Shown one piece after another: positions 22,640 to 35,163 of a DNA stretch of 64,000 bases; the first letter of the stretch is position 1, and every line of letters begins with the position of its first letter. Under the pieces are notes generated by a model. That model saw only the letters and a list, made by a program, of their open reading frames with translations. It made no database searches and was not told the DNA's origin. The translations under genes were made by a program, and so were the position numbers. The stretch is from Nageia nagi (Eukaryota > Pinophyta): NCBI GenBank assembly GCA_050084985.1, contig JBITNC010000002.1:25854001-25918000 (forward strand), read 5' to 3'.

Positions 22640-23330
22640 TACAAAATAAAGCATGCACATATGATTTCCTCACACATGGATAACTGAATAGTGCTAAAAG
22701 GCACATAAGAGTTCCTCACACATGGATACTTGAATAATGCTAGATCAAAAAATAGAGCATGCACATATAATTTTCTCACGTATGGATAATTGAACAGTGC
22801 CAAATGACACATAAGAGTTCCTCACATATGGATAATTGAATAGTACAAGACACATAAGAGTTCCTCACATATGGATAATTGAACAGTACAAGATTGACCA
22901 ACATAGAGCATGCACATATGAGTTCCTCACATATGGATAATTGAACAGTGCCAAATGACACATAAGATTTCCTCACATATGGATAACTGAAGAGTGCAAG
23001 ATTGACCAAAATAGAGCATTCAAATATGAGTTCCTCACATATAGATAACTGAATAGTGCCAAATGACACATAAGAGTTTCTCACATATGGATAGCTGAAC
23101 AGTGCTAGATTGACCAAAATAGAGCATGCACATATGATTTCCTCACATATGGATAACTGAATAGTGCCAAATAACACATAAGAGTTCCTCACATATGGAT
23201 AACTAATCAATGCTATATTGACCAAAATAGAGCACGCACATACGAGTTCCTCACATATGGATAACTGAATAGTGCCAAACAATGCATAGGAGTTCCTCAC
23301 ATTTGGATAATAGAATTGGCCAATCTTTTG
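22640..23330. repeat. ~108-bp tandem minisatellite between copia 1 RNase H and polypurine tract
   Basis: About six units, each built of two half-units sharing gagttcctcacatatggataa, alternate cactgttcaattatcc-type and agattgaccaaaatagagcat-type spacers. Because the unit is a multiple of three, a frame on minus (23300-22776) stays open for 174 codons and repeats a ~36-residue period with SYVSFGTIQLSICEELICA. It lies outside pol and has no start or family, so I treat it as DNA repeat rather than gene. Confidence 0.88.
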
Positions 23331-23465
23331 GCTTTAAAAATTTTGTACAAGTTTCTCATGTAGAGCAAACTTACCACAAAAGTGCACAACAAAATCAACA
23401 CTATATAGCATAAAATCCTCCTAGGGATGAAGTTATCATCATAAACATGAATTCAACACAAGAAT

Positions 23466-24170
23466 TCAAACTTCACTCCCTCTTGAGGATAACTTCACAA
23501 ACTCGATAGCATCCCTAAGATTACAAAATTGAGCTTCTAAGAGGGGCTTAGTGAACAAATTAGTGAAGTTCAAGGTGGATGGACAATACTCTAGGTGTAT
23601 GATGCGATCAAGAACCTTCTCCCTAACAAAATAGGCATGGATTTCCACATGTTTTGTTTTCTAATGGAACATTAGATTCTTAGCCAAAGAAATAGTTGAA
23701 TGATTATCTGAAGATATAAAAGATGAGCCACCTTGCTCATACCTAATTTTTTTTAGAAGATGCCTTAGCCAAATGGCTTCCTGGGTTGTAACAGACATGG
23801 CATGATATTCAACTTCCATGGTGGAAAGAGAATTAGTAGGTTACTTCTTATAAGCTTAAGAGATAACACCTAAACCAATGTTAAACACATACATAGAGGT
23901 TGACTTCTAATCATCTCTATCTCCCCCATAGTCACAATCTAAGAATCCAAAAAGAACAAACAAGGGCAACTTGGAATACCTGAGAGCAAGATCCTTAGTC
24001 CCTGCAACATACCTCAAGATTTGCTTCATAGCACTGAGGTGCTCAACATATGGTTTTTGCATGAATCATATTATTAGATTCACTACAGAGGTAATGTCTG
24101 GATTGAATATATTCAAATACAAAAGACTAACAATTAATTACCTGTATGTTGTAGCATCAACTAACTAAGA
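23466..24170 (-). pseudogene. Copia 1 RNase H domain, broken
   Basis: On minus, the region holds the typical copia C-terminus: STMEVEYHAM-like and ATQEAIWLRHLLK-like segments near 23840-23750, then HAYFVREKVLDRIIHLEYCP and FTNLFTKPL at 23648-23530. It parallels 36560-37107 in copia 2 closely. Stops interrupt it, for example in the duplicated-tract homologue near 23850. Confidence 0.8.
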
Positions 24171-24179
24171 GTTGGAGCT

Positions 24180-25055
24180 TAGAGAAATAGTGATTCCAAG
24201 AGAGACTGGGATTGTAGCATATCTACACTCCATTCCAAACTTTTACAATATGTCTGATATATAATTAGCTTGATTGAGGTAAGTACATTTCTTGTATTGA
24301 TACACTTACATTCCAAGATAGTAGTGCAAGAGACCAATATCAATCATTTCAAATGTTGCCTTAAGTTTGGATATGCACTCTTGAATGATTTCTTAATTAT
24401 TCCCAATTATCAAAAGATCATCCACATAAAGGAGAATCAAGAACACATCTTTTCTTTGATTGAGCACATATATATTAGAGTCAAAAAAACACTTGAAGAA
24501 TCCAATATCTACAAGGTACCTTGAAATCTTTTTGTACCAGGCTCAAGGTGCTTACTTGAGTCCATACAATGACTTCTTTACCTTGCACACAAAAGACTCT
24601 TTGCCTTCCATAATAAACCCTTCTGGTTGACTCATGAATATTTTCACATCTAAGTCACCATTGAGAAATGCACTCTTAACATTAAGTTGAAAAACTTTCC
24701 ATCTTTGAGCTATAGAAAGAGCAAAGATAACTCTCATAGTGAGCATCTTTGCCATTGGAGCAAAGGTTTTCTCATAATCTACATTGTATTTTTGAACAAA
24801 ACCTTTAGATACTAACCTTGCCTTGTATTTCTCAATATCTCCAATTGAATTGAACTTGATCTTATAGATCCATTTATTACTAATCACATTCTTATCATTG
24901 GGATAAAGAATCAAATCCCAAGTTTTATTTTTTATAAGCACCTCATACTCCACTTTCATGGCTTCCATCCAACACTCATGCTTAGAAGCTTCTTTGAAGG
25001 TTGAGGGCTCATGGTTGTTGTCAATCTTGGCAATTAAGGATTTGTTCAAAGTCAT
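24180..25055 (-). pseudogene. Copia 1 reverse transcriptase, broken
   Basis: The open piece 25055-24552 contains EPSTFKEASKHECWMEAMK, NKWIYKIKFN, KARLVSKGFVQKYNVDYEKT and FAPMAKM, then QLNVKSAFLNGDLDVKIFMS, QPEGF and VKKSLYGLK. These are the standard copia RT blocks; the first catalytic Asp position reads N-V-K-S-A-F, where DVKSAF is usual. The later part, down to 24180, includes the region of the YVDD box but in disrupted frame. Confidence 0.9.
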
Positions 25056-25219
25056 GCTCCTTGTTACCCTTTGTGTTGGAGAATTTTATTCCTAAGGTGA
25101 ATTATCTATATCAATATCCAACCAGTTAGAAGCAACTAAAGAGTCCTTTGGTTCATCAACATTCTCATTAGAAGTAGATTCTTCAGGAAGTTCATTAAAC
25201 TTTACATCCCTTTAAATGA

Positions 25220-26000
25220 ATACTATTTTATAGGTTGAAGAGAAAAGCTTGTAGCCTCTATGCTAACTGTCATAACCCATAAAGATGTATTTTTCAATTT
25301 TTTTGTCCAACTTCTTCCTTTTCTCAGAAATAATGTAGGAGAAAGCTTCACAACCAAACACCCTAAGGTGAGAAATGTTATGTTTTCTTCTTGACCATGC
25401 CTCAAAATAAGTTTTACTTTGAATAAATTTTGTGGGATACTTATTCAAGGTGTAAATAGTAGTGCTCATAGCTTCACCCCATAAGAATTTAGGAAGATTA
25501 CCCAACATGCATCTATCCATCTCTATAATTGTTCTATTTTTTTTCAGCAACATCATTTTGCTGAGAAGTGTATGGAATTGTAAACTACCTCTTGATTCCA
25601 TACTTAGCACAATAGTCATTGAACTCATTATTTTTATATTCTCTCCATTATTTTATCTCAACTTCTTAATTTTAATCTTAATTTGATTCTCAATAAAAGT
25701 CTTAAAAACTTAAAACTTTCACAATTTTGATCCTTATGCTCAAGTAGATACTTAAAGGTCATCCTACTAAAGTCATCAATGAAGGTCAAGATGTAAGATG
25801 CTCTTCCAAGTGACTTAATCTAAAATGGACCCATCAAATCTAAATGCACAAGTTGAAGAAGTTGAGATGCTCTTGTTTCCTTATCTTTTTCAAACTTTAT
25901 TTATGCATCTTACCAAGAATGCACTTCTTGCATAGACCAACCAAAAGAGAAATTGAAGGCAAACCTTTCATAAGCTTTTGGTCTTTCTTGACTTGAATAC
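25220..26000 (-). pseudogene. Copia 1 integrase, broken
   Basis: On minus, a zinc-finger end GLCKKCILGKMHK (near 25930) precedes the core. The open piece 25628-25263 carries LPKFLWGEAMSTTIYTLNK, PTKFIQSKTYFEAW and LRVFGCEAFSYI, then KLDKKIEKYIFMGY. These are copia integrase C-terminal blocks. Stops break the catalytic core. Confidence 0.85.
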
Positions 26001-26059
26001 TCTTATGGTTAAAGTTCCTTAAATGATGGTGCCAAAGATTGATTTTAGAATAACTAAGA

Positions 26060-26400
26060 TACATCTTTTATGGAACTTGATCCACAATTTAGAGGTTATC
26101 TTTCATAGATCCTTTAACCAAAGTGGAAATTTCTTTCTTAATGCACCAAGGTTGAGAGTCGAACTCAAAATGAGTACGTCTTTTTTAGTAACTTGAATTA
26201 TAGAGAGAAGGTTTTTCCTAAGCTTAGGGACAAAGAGAATATTATCAATAACCTTCTTATGAATAAACACACTCCTAATTCTATGAACTTCAAGGGTAGA
26301 GATATCATCTATCACAACCACATCTCATACTTGTGAAAGTTCTCAAACTTTTTCTTTTCCAAGCATAGGTGATTAGTGCAACTAGAATCAACAATCCAAT
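26060..26400 (-). pseudogene. Copia 1 protease region, broken
   Basis: Minus translation gives NWIVDSSCTNHLCLEKK near 26395-26345, the copia protease active site with DSS in place of DSG, followed by FIHKKVIDNILFVPKLRKNL at about 26270-26210 (the usual LxxVLYVPxLxxNLLS block). Confidence 0.8.
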
Positions 26401-26499
26401 TAGATAGAAAATAGAAAATTATGGATAAGAGATTTCTCATGCTTAAATAGGTGCCTAGAAATATTCTCAAGGGAGAAGACTTCTTCATCATTTAAGCCT

Positions 26500-26920
26500 T
26501 ATTTCCATAATTGTTACAAAGTTTTCAAACTTTGAAGAATGATAAAGACCATGAACTTATCATTAATCCAATTGCACCTATAAGCAATAAGTTGAGTCCT
26601 TACGTCAATGATTTTATTTAAGTAGATAGCTACATTTTCATCTTCCCCTTGATGAGATTGAAGTAACTTTTGGAGAATGGTAAACCTTCTTGAAAAGTTT
26701 GAACCAAGGTAGATTTGCTTTACCTTATCCCATGCTTCTTTTGCTAAGGTTGAAGAGGATATCATCAAGAGAACATCATCTAAATTTGCATGGTAAATTA
26801 TGGAGGTTGCCACCTCATTCTTTGTGTTATAAGCTTCTAGTGCCTTCTCATTTATAGGAGGTACAAGGTTCTCATTCATTGTTTGCCATAGCTTTCTTGC
26901 GTGCAATTCGGCTCTCATCT
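26500..26920 (-). pseudogene. Copia 1 gag, partly open
   Basis: The open piece 26918-26514 contains ARKLWQTMNENLVPP, AKEAWDKVKQIYLGSNFSRR and LQKLLQSHQGEDENVAIYL, which match the UBN2/gag capsid domain of plant copia elements (A-x-x-x-W-x-x-L, Y, LxxxLxxLKM-like). No zinc knuckle is visible downstream before the protease. Confidence 0.85.
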
Positions 26921-29582
26921 AAGGTTCCCAAATCTTATAGTTGGAATTATCAAGAATATGTTTGGATAAAAAGTATTCTCCTATTTTCTACACAAAAATG
27001 TGAAATAATAAGCATGTGGTTTCAATAATCAACATTAAATGTTAAGTTTTAACCAAGTAAATAATACATGTTACAATTAACACTAAAGATATGCTTGATT
27101 TGATTCACAAGTGCAAATGTTTTACATCTCAAATAATAACCCATGTACCCAAATACATTTTTCATCTCAAGAACCATAGATATAGAGTGACATTATTGAG
27201 GCTTGTTTTCTTATCTAAAATTAGGCTTTCAGCTGGATGCCCACATAAGAGGAGCCCAGGTCCTACCAATCCTCAACCAATTCTCCTTGGGTAGCAATAT
27301 ACTCTCACAAGGAGAAGTACTAGATATTTTTTAAGGTTTTGAGATTTATTAGATTGGCCAAATTATTAATCTTGATTAGGTTTCAAGTTTTCCTCCTAGG
27401 TTATCAAGATAATTACTCAATGGATGTGTCGATATATGGTATCACTACACACATACCTATCCATCTATTGGAGTTAAATCTAGACCAACAAAGGACTTAA
27501 GGGCAATTAAGTAGTATGAACTTTTCACCACTTGAATCATTAGACTTAAAGGCTCCAATCCACCTGTCCTCAGCTCATGGCTTCCCAAACAAGTCATGTT
27601 GTAGAATATACATGCGAATGTGTTTATTTTAGAGGGTTGATCATATCAATGTTTGCATTTTTTTATTTGTATAAGCAACTAAATCAAAGTGTAAAATATG
27701 AAATAAAAGAGCATAAGTAAGACATCATCAACTCATAACTTGAAAACTAAGTGTCCAATGGGTTTTATTTACTAACCCCTAAAGGACATCTTTACACAAG
27801 TCCATATTTTGCATAAGTTCATTTTGAGAAATACTTAAGCATAAGCATGCATTAATTCTAAAAATTTGCATAAGCTATCTTTTCATAAAGGATAAATACT
27901 CAACATGTATCTTTTAACTTAAGGAATTAAATCTTAAGCATGCAACATTAACTTAAAAATTTTAAGTCCTAAGCATGGATCATTAATTTAAAAATTAAGT
28001 ACTTTTGAACATAAACTGTTGTCTATTACCAAAAAAAAACCTTTTACCCACACAAAAAAAATGAAATAGATTTATGACAAGCGAATAACCCCATGCAGGA
28101 GTGAGGAGAGGGAAATGCAAAGACAAGAGGTGATTGGTCATTCATATAAGGAGGAAGTGGTCATGTTACAGTGGTGGAGCTTTGTGATGGATATTAATGT
28201 GAAGAAAAGGAAGCTGCAAGAACAATCATGAGGTTCTTTGAAAGCCATCATTCTATTCTAAATAGAACTGGCTAAGATATGTATGGAGCCATGTCAATAG
28301 AGCAATTGGCCAATTAATGTTCCAGTAATGTACCTGACCAAGCTGCCACCTCAATTAACTTAATGAGGCCTATGACCACTATAGCCAGACCTTTATGTTC
28401 TACATGGAGGTGAGGTTCAAACATCATGGCAAGGAGGATTCATGCAAAGATAGTAAAATAAGTGTTTTTTTTGGATTTCAACAAGCTAGCACCTAGAGAG
28501 TATCTGCTACCTTAGCAAATGGAAGGAGGTCGATAGAAGGAGGCCTTGCTTTGCTTTGAGATCAATCATTCAAATCTGTAACTTGATCGCATTTGATGTG
28601 TTTTGGATTTGGGTGGTGGAATTAATTATGGGGCCAAATATATTACAACACCCAAGAAAAAAAGAGGGCATGATACATATACATTATGTTTGTGTTGGTC
28701 ATGAGGTATATAGATATATAGATACATATGTGGGGGGTTTGGTGGGTGTTTTTATTGGTGTATTTTGTAATTATTTTTACATATATTTGGGTGAGAGAGG
28801 TGGGAATTTGAGGCCCTAAAAGTGGGGAAGGATGAGATTTATCTATATGGCACATGGCCTTTGTAGGTGTGGGGCTTGCTCCTCCATTGTCAATAGCTAA
28901 GCCTAGCATAGATCATTCCACTATTGTTGGATTAGATCCTTGAAGAAGAAGGATAAGGAGAAGAGATGGTGAAGGTTTTGTCCATGATTAGCTCACCAAG
29001 GAGATGAAGGATATGAAGATCAAGGATGATAAGGTAGAGGCAAAAAAAAGAATACCTACAAGAGGGAGGTCAATCGCAAGGGCAAAGAAGAAAAAAAAAT
29101 AGAGTTGAGGTTGGGGTTGGCCGCCTCAAGAATATTTTGTTAGTAGAAACAAACTTCATTATTTTTCTTGTAGAGCAATAAGTCCATTGTTCAAAAAATG
29201 AATTTGTAACACAATTTTGAAAAAAAATTCAATAATTTCAATAAGGATTATAAAGAATTATAAAGCTTAACCCCATTGTAGGAAAAAAATTTGCAATTTT
29301 GTATATTTAACAAATTCAATGTAAATAAATTGCAAACTTTTTTAAATGCTTTTAACACTAATTGTTGTTACATAGAATGGTAATTACAAATTATAACAAT
29401 AATATATGTTTAAGAAAATAATTCTTTTAACAAAATTGCAACTCATATAGACATGTTAGTATCACATAAAAAAAAAAAAAACTAAAAGAAGGAGAAAAAA
29501 TTATACCTTCAAACAATTTTACCTCACCAATGAAGAAGTGGTATGGATCTTCAAGGATGCTGAAGAGTAGCCTTCACATCTT
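26921..29582 (-). other. Unusually long non-coding leader of copia 1
   Basis: About 2.6 kb separates the gag start from the primer-binding site. No coding region is recognised on either strand. Open frames at 28556-28819 (+) and 28643-28909 (-) overlap each other and resemble nothing. A tatagatatatagata microsatellite lies near 28709-28727 and AT-rich runs near 29210-29470. Copia leaders are usually a few hundred bases at most, so this may hold an undefined insertion. Confidence 0.55.
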
Positions 29583-29594
29583 GCTTTGATACCA
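29583..29594 (-). other. Primer-binding site of copia 1
   Basis: The complement reads TGGTATCAAAGC, two bases from the LTR end. It matches the initiator-Met tRNA 3' end (TGGTATCAGAGC) with one change. It fixes the element's orientation as minus. Confidence 0.85.
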
Positions 29595-29596
29595 AA

Positions 29597-30102
29597 TGAG
29601 AGAATTGAACTATAATAAGAATAATCCTAAACTACCAAGATCACATGAAAGCTCTCAAATTCATATCTAACAAACTCACACATAAGATAATCTCACAAAG
29701 TAACTCAAGATGTGAAGTGGTTCCTCCAACTAGGAGTACATCCACTAACTAGATCTTTACTTCAATCACAAATACAACTCTCTTACAATCCTCCTAACCT
29801 CAACTCCTACACTTCTATCCTATGGCATAACTTTACTCTACAATTGGTGTATGATCACAAAGAGAGAGCCTTTTATTTATAGGCCAAAATCCCTCTTTGG
29901 TTCGCCCTTTTATCCAATGTACAAAAGCATGACATGTACATCCTTTTACCTAAGGGGCACGCTCATGACATGGAGTGTAGTACAAGTTACATTATCATAT
30001 TCATTTATATACTTAAGGTATCAAATGATACCCTTAAATATTAGTGAATTTACATAGAAGATTTAATACAACCTTTACAATAATGCATTATACATTCCAA
30101 CA
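29597..30102 (-). repeat. 5' LTR of copia 1
   Basis: It begins tgagagaattgaac and ends cattccaaca, so on minus it starts TGTTGGAATG. A TATA-like tatttatagg lies near 29873. It matches 21684-22190. Confidence 0.9.
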
Positions 30103-31000
30103 CATCTTGGGCTAGAATCTAGGTTGATATTGATTATCATATTTTTTGTAATTAAAACTTTGATTCTACCTTTCTTGCAAAGTGAACTTATTGGTAAGGT
30201 TCTTGATATTTACCTCTAATTTCCATATTCTTTCCTCTTCTTGAGATTTGGGATCAGTACTAGCACCAGTGGATGTAAAAGAAGATAATGCTAGTATATG
30301 ATTCTGAATAATAGGCTTGGGAGGAGGTGGTAAGGCTAAAACTCCAAGATAAGTAATTTGAGGGAATTTTTTAAGAGGTAAATCAATAAATAATGGCATA
30401 ATAGTTCTAGGTTGCATCTTTCCAAAGGATACCAAGGTATGCTTAGAAGTTTTTGTTATCTAGTAAACATCTGGTAAGGTATCTCTTAACATAACAATGA
30501 GTACATTAAGGTCTAAGAGAAAGGCTTTCCTATAATATGCTAGAGGTTTTGCACTTATTAGTCTAATCCTTATTGGAATATAGTTCCATGTTCTCTCAAA
30601 TATGATATTGAAATCATCAATGGACTCATGAGGATGTCTTTTGATACATGCTATAAGGCTAAGAAATGTACTATCATCACCATCCTTCACAAATCATTTA
30701 ATTAAAGCTTGACATAGCTCTCCCCATGAATTTATAGATTGAGGTGTGAGAGTTTTGAACCATTCAACTACTTTGCCTTCAAAAGAGTGTGATAATAACC
30801 TAGTCATCATAGTTTCATCAGCGACATCAAAGCTTGAAGCCAACAAAGATACATCTTGATAATGTTCATACTATGTTTTACTAGACCTATCATACTTAGG
30901 AAAAAATTTGAATGTTGCTTAAGGTATAGCAAGGGAGTTAGCAACAATGACCAAAGGGTGATCATTATTTCAAGTAGGATGTCTAAGCCATGCTTGGAGT
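30103..31000 (-). pseudogene. 5' part of gypsy gag
   Basis: On minus, pieces 30690-30460 and 30435-30166 read like a gypsy capsid: LIACIKRHPHESIDDFNIIF, ERTWNYIP and AYYRKAFLLDLN. A proline-rich stretch (LALPPPPKPI) and the EEERIWKLEVNIKNLTNKF heptad-like stretch follow. Stops interrupt it. It continues at 21683 once the nested copia is removed. Confidence 0.65.
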
Positions 31001-31378
31001 ATTGGCAATAGGTGAAGGATTTTTTAGGGTTGAATTAAAGATAGCTAATAGTGGGATTTCCCTTAAGGAAACTATAGGGATACAACTTAGGATATCTTTT
31101 TCCTAGTCCTCTTATGAGGAACTGATAGCTCTTGGAACCTAAGAGGTATAAGGGAATTTTTGGTACTACTTCTAGTAAGTCTACATTTTGGAGGTGCTAG
31201 GCTTTAAAATATTAACTGGTTAATAGTAGAGTCACCAATAAGGTTAAAAGAACCTTATAATATTTGAAGAATCTAACTGATATCCCACTAAACATGGCTA
31301 TCTAGCCTATTTATGCCTACAAAATATGGAATTATAGTTTTGTGTCCCATTGGGTGTGTCAAAAATGGAAGTTTCTAC
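31001..31378 (-). other. Leader of giant gypsy with candidate primer-binding site
   Basis: Next to the 5' LTR, the complement of about 31340-31364 reads GACACACCCAATGGGACAC. It lies where a primer-binding site should be and resembles the GGCACGCCCAGTGGGAC type I recall from other plant gypsy elements, with several changes. The tRNA is not assigned. Confidence 0.4.
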
Positions 31379-34100
31379 TATTGATCGATATAATGTAACC
31401 TCAAAGGGTTTGGTCTGATTGAGTTCTCCATTTCCTACAATAATAGGTTCCTTGAAAGAGTAGAAGATGGTAGTAATGCACTCATGTTGGTTTTTTGCTC
31501 AATATTTATGCAATAGGTTAGCTCCTCTCTATTAGAAAGGTTAAAAGTAATAGAATAGAGATAAAAGGTATAGACTTACAAGAAAGAGATTAACAAATTG
31601 AATCGAAACTAAAATGAGAACTTCATAGCTTGGGCATTGTAGCACAGGTAGCAATCCATAACCAAGATTAAGAATAGCAAGCTATCTTATCCTTGGGTTC
31701 TTGCAATCACAATACATAGCCATAACTTAAGACATCATCTCATACACAATATTTACAAAAGTAATAAACAACCACTTGTTGAAAAATGGTAAAGCATTAT
31801 CTAATTGCATTATCATATATAAAAGTATCTTCCAGACCTAGGCAAATTTGCTAGAATGTCCCACCTCTTTAATTTTTAAGAGTTCACCATTTATACATTT
31901 ACATGCCTTATTGGGTTGTTGTCTATCATTAATATACATAATTACTCATCTTGATTGAAGAAAATGAAAAAAACTATTTACAATAAATATTACAACTATG
32001 TTAGATTACATAGTGAATAAGTACCAACAACATGACTATCTAGGAATTTAAAAATTTTAAATAGTCATATTTATTAAGCCACAATCCTCCTAACATGTTG
32101 TTAACTAATCCTTTGGCCTTGTAGTTGAATGAAGATGGTACTGTAGTTTATTAAATCAATACTCATCTGTAGTCTAATAGGTACGATCTAGCACTATGTT
32201 TTGTTGGTAGCTATCTACTTTTTTGCAACCATTGATGATCCATACTGTAGTTCTAAATGAATAGAGTAATGGAGGGTTTGGAATAGTATATCAACTTAGT
32301 TTGAGAATAAAATACCACTATTATGTGGAATTGAGTTGAAGTCAACACATTAATAGGGCCTTGAAGGTCAAACACTTAAGATCAAGTGGACATGGGTGTT
32401 ACTTCTTATCCATTACTCTTACCTTAGTTTGGTGGGTCTTATTTATATTCTTTAGGTTCTTTTGATGATTTGGATCTTCTTAGTACTTGTATATTTTAAC
32501 TAAAATTTTTGATGTCATCACTCAAAATTGAAGGGCTCTATTTGGGATCTTCATGAATCATCACCCACCATTACTTATTTTAGGACCCATTGATTTTAGC
32601 CAAAAGTTCTAACATCATCGCTCAAAATCAATGGGATCTATTTGGGAGCTTCATGAATCATCACCCACCATTACTTATTTTGGGACACACTAATTTTAGC
32701 TAAAATTTTTGACATCATCTCTAAAAATCAAAGGGTTCTATTTAGGATCTTCATGAATGATCACCTGCCATTACTTGTTTTGGGACTTGCTAATTTTAGC
32801 CAAAAGTTCTAACATCATCATTCAAAATCAATGAGATCTATTTGGGATCTTCATGAATCATCACCCACCATTCCTTGTTCTGGGACCTACTAATTTTAGC
32901 CAAAAGTTCTAACATCATCATTCAAAATTGGTAGGCTCTATTTGGGATCTTCATGAATCATCACCTACATTTACTTATTCTGAGACCTATTGATTTTAGC
33001 CAAAAGTTTTGACATCATCGCTCAAAATTGGTAAGCTATATTTGAGATCTTCATGAATTATCACTCGCCATTACTTCTTTTTGGACCCATTGATTTTAGC
33101 CAAAATTTTTGACATCATCACTCAAAATTAGCAAGCTCTATTTGGGATCTTTATGAATCATCACCTACCATTACTTATATTGGGACCCATAGATTTTAGC
33201 CAAAAGTTTTGATATCATCACTCAAAATTGATGGGCTCTATTTGGGATCTTCATGAATCATCACTTGCCATTACTTATTCTGGGACTCATTGATTTTAGC
33301 CAAAAGTTTTAACATCATCGCTCAAAATCAATAGGTTTTATTTGGGATCTTTATTAATCATCACCTATCATTACATGTTTTGGGACCTACTAATTTTAGC
33401 CAAAATTTCTGACATCATTGCTCAAAATTGGTGGGCTTTATTTGGGATCTTCATGAATTATCACCCACCATTACTTATTTTGAGACCCATTGATTTTAGC
33501 CAAAATTTCTGATATCATCGCTCAAAATCAATGGGACTTATTTAGGATCTTCATGAATTATAACCCACCATTACTTATTTTAGGACCCGCTAATTTTAGC
33601 CAAAAATTTTGGCATCATTGTTGAAAATTGATGGAGCTTATTTACTTCGATAAACCTCCCACTAATTACTTGGACTTCACTTGGAATTCTATTTACAAAA
33701 ACTCTAGGACATTGTATTAACAACAACTCGAGGATATTTCCTTAAACTTTTCTCCTCCCATACATAATTCTTTTATAGATATAGTTCTTGCCCCATTTTA
33801 ATATTAATATGAATTAAGATTAAACCCTAGGAGTTATTACAACACCTGGTCTACTTTGACGAGAAATTTACAAGGCAAAATATCAAAGAAAAGGACCCAT
33901 ACATATAATAGATGGATTATATATACAATAGTTGGATCTTAACAACACCTAAAATTCTTTAGACTTAGGGCTAATAGAATACTCAAATTTAATTTTAAAA
34001 GTAAGAGAGTTGGAATAGAAAGAATTTTCTAAAAATAATGAAAGAATAAAAGAATGATAGTGTGTTACCCCAACTTAGAGTGCAATTATGAAAGAATACA
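31379..34100 (-). repeat. 5' LTR of the giant gypsy element
   Basis: It is collinear with 9888-12473 and ends in aaagaataca, so on minus it starts TGTATTCTTT. It contains a ~100-bp tandem array with about one to two units more than the other LTR. Confidence 0.85.
32485..33655. repeat. ~100-bp tandem array inside the 5' LTR
   Basis: About eleven to twelve units carry the same motifs as 10990-12020 (ttttagccaaaagt, catcatcgctcaaaat, tatttgggatcttcatgaa). Units here are more regular than in the other LTR. Confidence 0.9.
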
Positions 34101-35163
34101 TAAGTGAGATACATTTTAGATACCAAACAATAATGTATTACAAATTCTAACATTTTAGATATCATTTAGTTAAAATTATCTAATGGTTTGATCTTGTTAG
34201 TTAATTTTATAGAATTCTATGTGATAATTACTAAGGGAGGGAGGGATTGAAACATGGGATGGGACCTCTCCTTTAAAAGTTTTAACATACACCTTTCCTC
34301 GAACTCTATTTAAATATATTATCAATTTTTTGAAATATTAATAAAATAAATTCAAAAGATATTTAATGGAAAGATTTAAAATTGAATTTGTTATGAAATA
34401 CTTTTATTACTTACCTAACTTCGAGATTGTTAAATTAGAACTAAGTATAATCATTGGATTTTCAAATAAAGTAGGACAACCATCTACCAAATCAATGATA
34501 CCTTTCAAATTCCAAAATGGTCAAAGTGAAGTTATTAAATTATTTTTATTATGAAATGAAATTATATTATGTGAAATTAACTTAGTATTCAAATTTAACA
34601 AATGAATGTAATATGTTATGATAATAATACATTAAAACCAATATATTTTAAAGAAAAAGTGTTGATAGTAAATGTATTGAAATTTTAAAGAAATATATAA
34701 AATAGTAAAAAAAAAAAAAATTAATTTATACTTAAAAATTGTATATCTAATTATCTAGTGATGTAAAACATGCGATGGAGAGTGATAGCGAAGGTAAGGT
34801 TTGAAGTTGCATTGGATTTTTGAATGGTAAAGGCATATGAGAAGAGGGTGAAGAGGTGAGAGGTACTCTAAAACCCAAGATATGATTAGACAAAGAAGGT
34901 TAGAAGGACCCCACTACATGATTATTGATTGATCCAGGAGTAGCCTCTTATAATGAGGTAGTTTATAGGGAAAAATGAAGTCAAGTTTCCTATTCTTATA
35001 ACCTGCAGCCTATAAGGGGTAAACTAATGATTCTATGGGAGGTTGTGAGCTCTACTCAGTCAAAAAGAGTGTGGTACCAGTCAAGAAATTTTAGGACCAA
35101 ATACCTCACATATATACTTCAAGGAGATGTGTGATGCCCAAATGGAATCCATGTGGAAGCATG

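Larger units (their letters stand above)
21684..30102 (-). mobile_element. Full-length Ty1/copia element (copia 1), nested in gypsy gag
   Basis: Two ~507-bp LTRs (21684-22190 and 29597-30102) flank an internal region with a polypurine tract next to the left LTR and a tRNA-iMet-type primer site next to the right LTR, so the element runs on minus. Flanking 5-mers are CATAT (21679-21683) and CATCT (30103-30107), a duplication with one mismatch. Gene order on minus is gag, protease, integrase, RT, RNase H, as in copia. All genes contain stops or frameshifts. It inserted after the gypsy. Confidence 0.92.
9888..34100 (-). mobile_element. Giant Ty3/gypsy retrotransposon (Tat-like), host of a nested copia
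   Basis: On the minus strand the order is 5' LTR (31379-34100), gag (31000-30103 continuing at 21683-21050), protease, RNase H, reverse transcriptase, second RNase H, integrase, a very long extra coding region, and 3' LTR (9888-12473). The sequence TAAGT flanks the element at 9883-9887 and 34101-34105 if the LTR boundary is set at tattgatc. If the boundary is the more usual tgatc, the duplication fails, so boundaries are good to about 3 bases. Without the nested copia (about 8.4 kb) the element is about 15.8 kb. All genes carry stops. Two RNase H domains, large size and long LTRs with internal tandem repeats point to the Tat/Ogre-related group rather than chromoviruses. Confidence 0.8.

Noticed and set aside
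22776-23300. 174-codon open frame on minus as a gene
   Set aside because: It is the by-product of a ~108-bp tandem repeat whose length is a multiple of three. It has no family and lies between pol and the polypurine tract.
28556-28909. Two overlapping ~88-codon frames in the copia 1 leader
   Set aside because: They oppose each other in AT-rich, repeat-like sequence and resemble no known protein.
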